14,026 nucleotides of DNA from Actinobacteria bacterium UBA2184 (GTDB lineage: Bacteria > Actinomycetota > Coriobacteriia > Anaerosomatales > Anaerosomataceae): NCBI GenBank assembly GCA_002328745.1, contig DCVQ01000035.1, forward strand, positions 7,341 through 21,366. Direction: 5' to 3'. Every line of letters starts with the position of its first letter. Position 1 is the first letter of the stretch. The notes under the pieces were generated by a model. It saw nothing but the letters and a program-made list of their open reading frames with translations. It was not told the origin of the DNA and did not search any database. Both the position numbers and the translations under genes were made by a program. Shown here piece by piece: positions 13,039-14,026 of the stretch.

Positions 13039-13776
13039 ATGTTTCACGTGAAACATTCCGAACCATACCGCGCTCTTGAAGCCGAGCCGATACGCCGCCT
13101 TTTAGGCGTGCTTGGCTTGCGGGCCGACGAGCAGACAGTACACCGCATTCTCCGGCATGCGGACATGGTTCTCGACTGGAACAAGCGGGTGAACCTGACG
13201 CGGATCGTAGAGCCGGCTGAGGTCGAGCGCCTGCACATCGCGGACTCGCTCGCGTTCCTGCCGCACGTTGGCGCCCTCGACGCACCTATCGTGGACATAG
13301 GCTCTGGAGCGGGCTATCCAGGGATTCCTGTGGCGGTCGTGACAGGTTTGCGGGTATGCCTGTGTGAATCGGTCGGGAAGAAGGCCGCGTTCCTCGAGGA
13401 GGCGGTCGCAGCTTTGGCGATTGACGCGGAGGTGTTCGGGGGCCGGGCGGAGCGTTACGCTGACGAGCACCGTGAGGGCGCGGGTACTGTTCTGGCGCGG
13501 GCGGTGAGCTCGCTTCCCTCGCTCGTCGAGCTGGCGGCGCCGCTATTGCGGTCCGGGGGACGACTGATCGCCCTGAAGGGCTCTCCCTCGGAGGAGGAAT
13601 TGCACCGCGGGCGGGCCGTGGCCCAACTGTGCGGGATGTCCGAAGGAAGCCTGAAAGAATACACGCTTCCAGGAGGCGATGAGAGCCGGTGTGTGGTCGT
13701 TTACGAGAAGGTCGGGAGGCCGACGGTGAACCTGCCCCGGCGCGAGGGAATGGCCCAGCGCGACCCCCTCGCGTGA
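13039..13776 (+). CDS. rsmG: 16S rRNA (guanine527-N7)-methyltransferase RsmG
   Basis: RsmG (GidB) methylates N7 of G527 in 16S rRNA using S-adenosylmethionine; loss gives low-level streptomycin resistance in several bacteria. The protein has 245 residues from the ATG at 13039. The core has HADMVLDWNKRVNLTRI (about 40-56), the SAM-binding loop IVDIGSGAGYPGIPVAV (84-100), and VLARAVSSLPSLVELA followed by GGRLIALKG (173-181). An in-frame ATG at 12982 would add 19 residues that mainly encode the first parS site (MFHVKQ), and the family needs no such extension. The chosen ATG has only a weak GAGG directly before it, so initiation at a later codon is possible. The order rsmG-parA follows the actinobacterial pattern; parA begins 159 bases downstream. 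Confidence 0.93.
   Translation: MFHVKHSEPYRALEAEPIRRLLGVLGLRADEQTVHRILRHADMVLDWNKRVNLTRIVEPAEVERLHIADSLAFLPHVGALDAPIVDIGSGAGYPGIPVAVVTGLRVCLCESVGKKAAFLEEAVAALAIDAEVFGGRAERYADEHREGAGTVLARAVSSLPSLVELAAPLLRSGGRLIALKGSPSEEELHRGRAVAQLCGMSEGSLKEYTLPGGDESRCVVVYEKVGRPTVNLPRREGMAQRDPLA
13040..13055. promoter_or_regulatory. parS centromere site 2
   Basis: TGTTTCACGTGAAACA is a perfect 16-base parS palindrome, extending to 18 bases with the flanking A and T (13039-13056). It is centred 57 bases from site 1 and overlaps the first six codons of rsmG (MFHVKH). Confidence 0.95.
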
Positions 13777-13872
13777 CCGGTTTGGCGCGACAGTACACGG
13801 GTGACGCACAGTCCGAGGCTCATCAACCCAGCACTCGCCGTGTAACGGTCTCGTTATCCGCGCGTCCGGCTA

Positions 13873-13901
13873 TTCCTTCGTGCGGCCCCGTCGCCTATAC
13901 T
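13873..13901 (+). promoter_or_regulatory. possible parA promoter
   Basis: TATACT (13896-13901) is a good -10. The hexamer 17 bases upstream is TTCCTT, a poor -35. It lies 34 bases before the parA GTG in a 159-base gap that shows no other signal. Confidence 0.35.
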
Positions 13902-13935
13902 GTGATTCGAATGACTACCCGAAAAGGGAGGCTGC

Positions 13936-14026
13936 GTGCTAGACGCTACACTGCCCGAGCCTGATCGCAGCGCGAGCGAAGCCTCTGTGCTTGCCGTCGT
14001 GAACCAAAAGGGCGGCGTTGGCAAGA
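13936..14026 (+). CDS. parA: chromosome partitioning ATPase ParA/Soj, N-terminus (cut by window edge)
   Basis: ParA is the Walker-type ATPase that works with ParB-parS to separate newly copied origins. Only 30 residues are visible: an N-terminal leader (MLDATLPEPDRSASEAS), then VLAVVNQKGGVGK, the deviant Walker A motif of ParA/MinD proteins, with the signature lysine at K25. The GTG at 13936 is preceded by GGGAGG four bases away, which is close but usable. The 17 residues before the beta strand are an ordinary short extension. parB would be expected next. The rest of the gene is outside the window. Confidence 0.93.
   Translation, partial: MLDATLPEPDRSASEASVLAVVNQKGGVGK

Overview
The window spans a chromosomal replication origin and its flanking gene clusters. 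All genes run away from the origin: those left of about 9.3 kb are on the minus strand, and those from about 10.0 kb are on the plus strand. Base composition is high in GC. Leftward from the origin the order is GHKL ATPase-winged helix gene, dnaA, dnaN, recF, dciA (DUF721), gyrB, a two-helix membrane protein, gyrA (cut by the window edge). Rightward the order is rpmH, rnpA, yidD, yidC, jag, rsmG, parA (cut by the window edge). The recF-dciA-gyrB-gyrA order, and the rpmH-to-parA run with no mnmE/mnmG between jag and rsmG, match the known actinobacterial layout. DnaA has a very short linker domain and is about 462 residues long, unlike the longer DnaA of Streptomyces or Mycobacterium. I infer a deep-branching Actinomycetota, possibly Coriobacteriia-like; the class is a guess.

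The origin is split in two. One part (6874-7104) lies between dnaA and dnaN. It holds several DnaA boxes and an arrangement closely resembling the Bacillus subtilis basal unwinding element: two abutting DnaA boxes, a GC spacer, then a run of DnaA-trio triplets pointing toward dnaN. The other part (about 9324-9983) lies between the GHKL gene and rpmH. It holds at least nine more boxes, two of them perfect TTATCCACA matches. The GHKL gene and dnaA sit between the two parts and look co-transcribed (17-base gap).

Rightward, rpmH has a textbook sigma-70 promoter at the edge of the origin. It leads a compact group for ribosome, RNase P and membrane-protein insertion (rpmH, rnpA, yidD, yidC, jag) with start/stop overlaps, ended by a strong hairpin at 12311-12342. 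A stretch of about 640 bases without a convincing gene follows. Two parS sites then lie at and just before the start of rsmG, and parA begins at the right edge. The genes together form the replication-initiation, clamp, helicase-loading, topology and segregation centre of the chromosome.

The least familiar elements are the GHKL-winged helix protein in front of dnaA, the membrane protein between gyrB and gyrA, and the structured gene-free stretch after jag.
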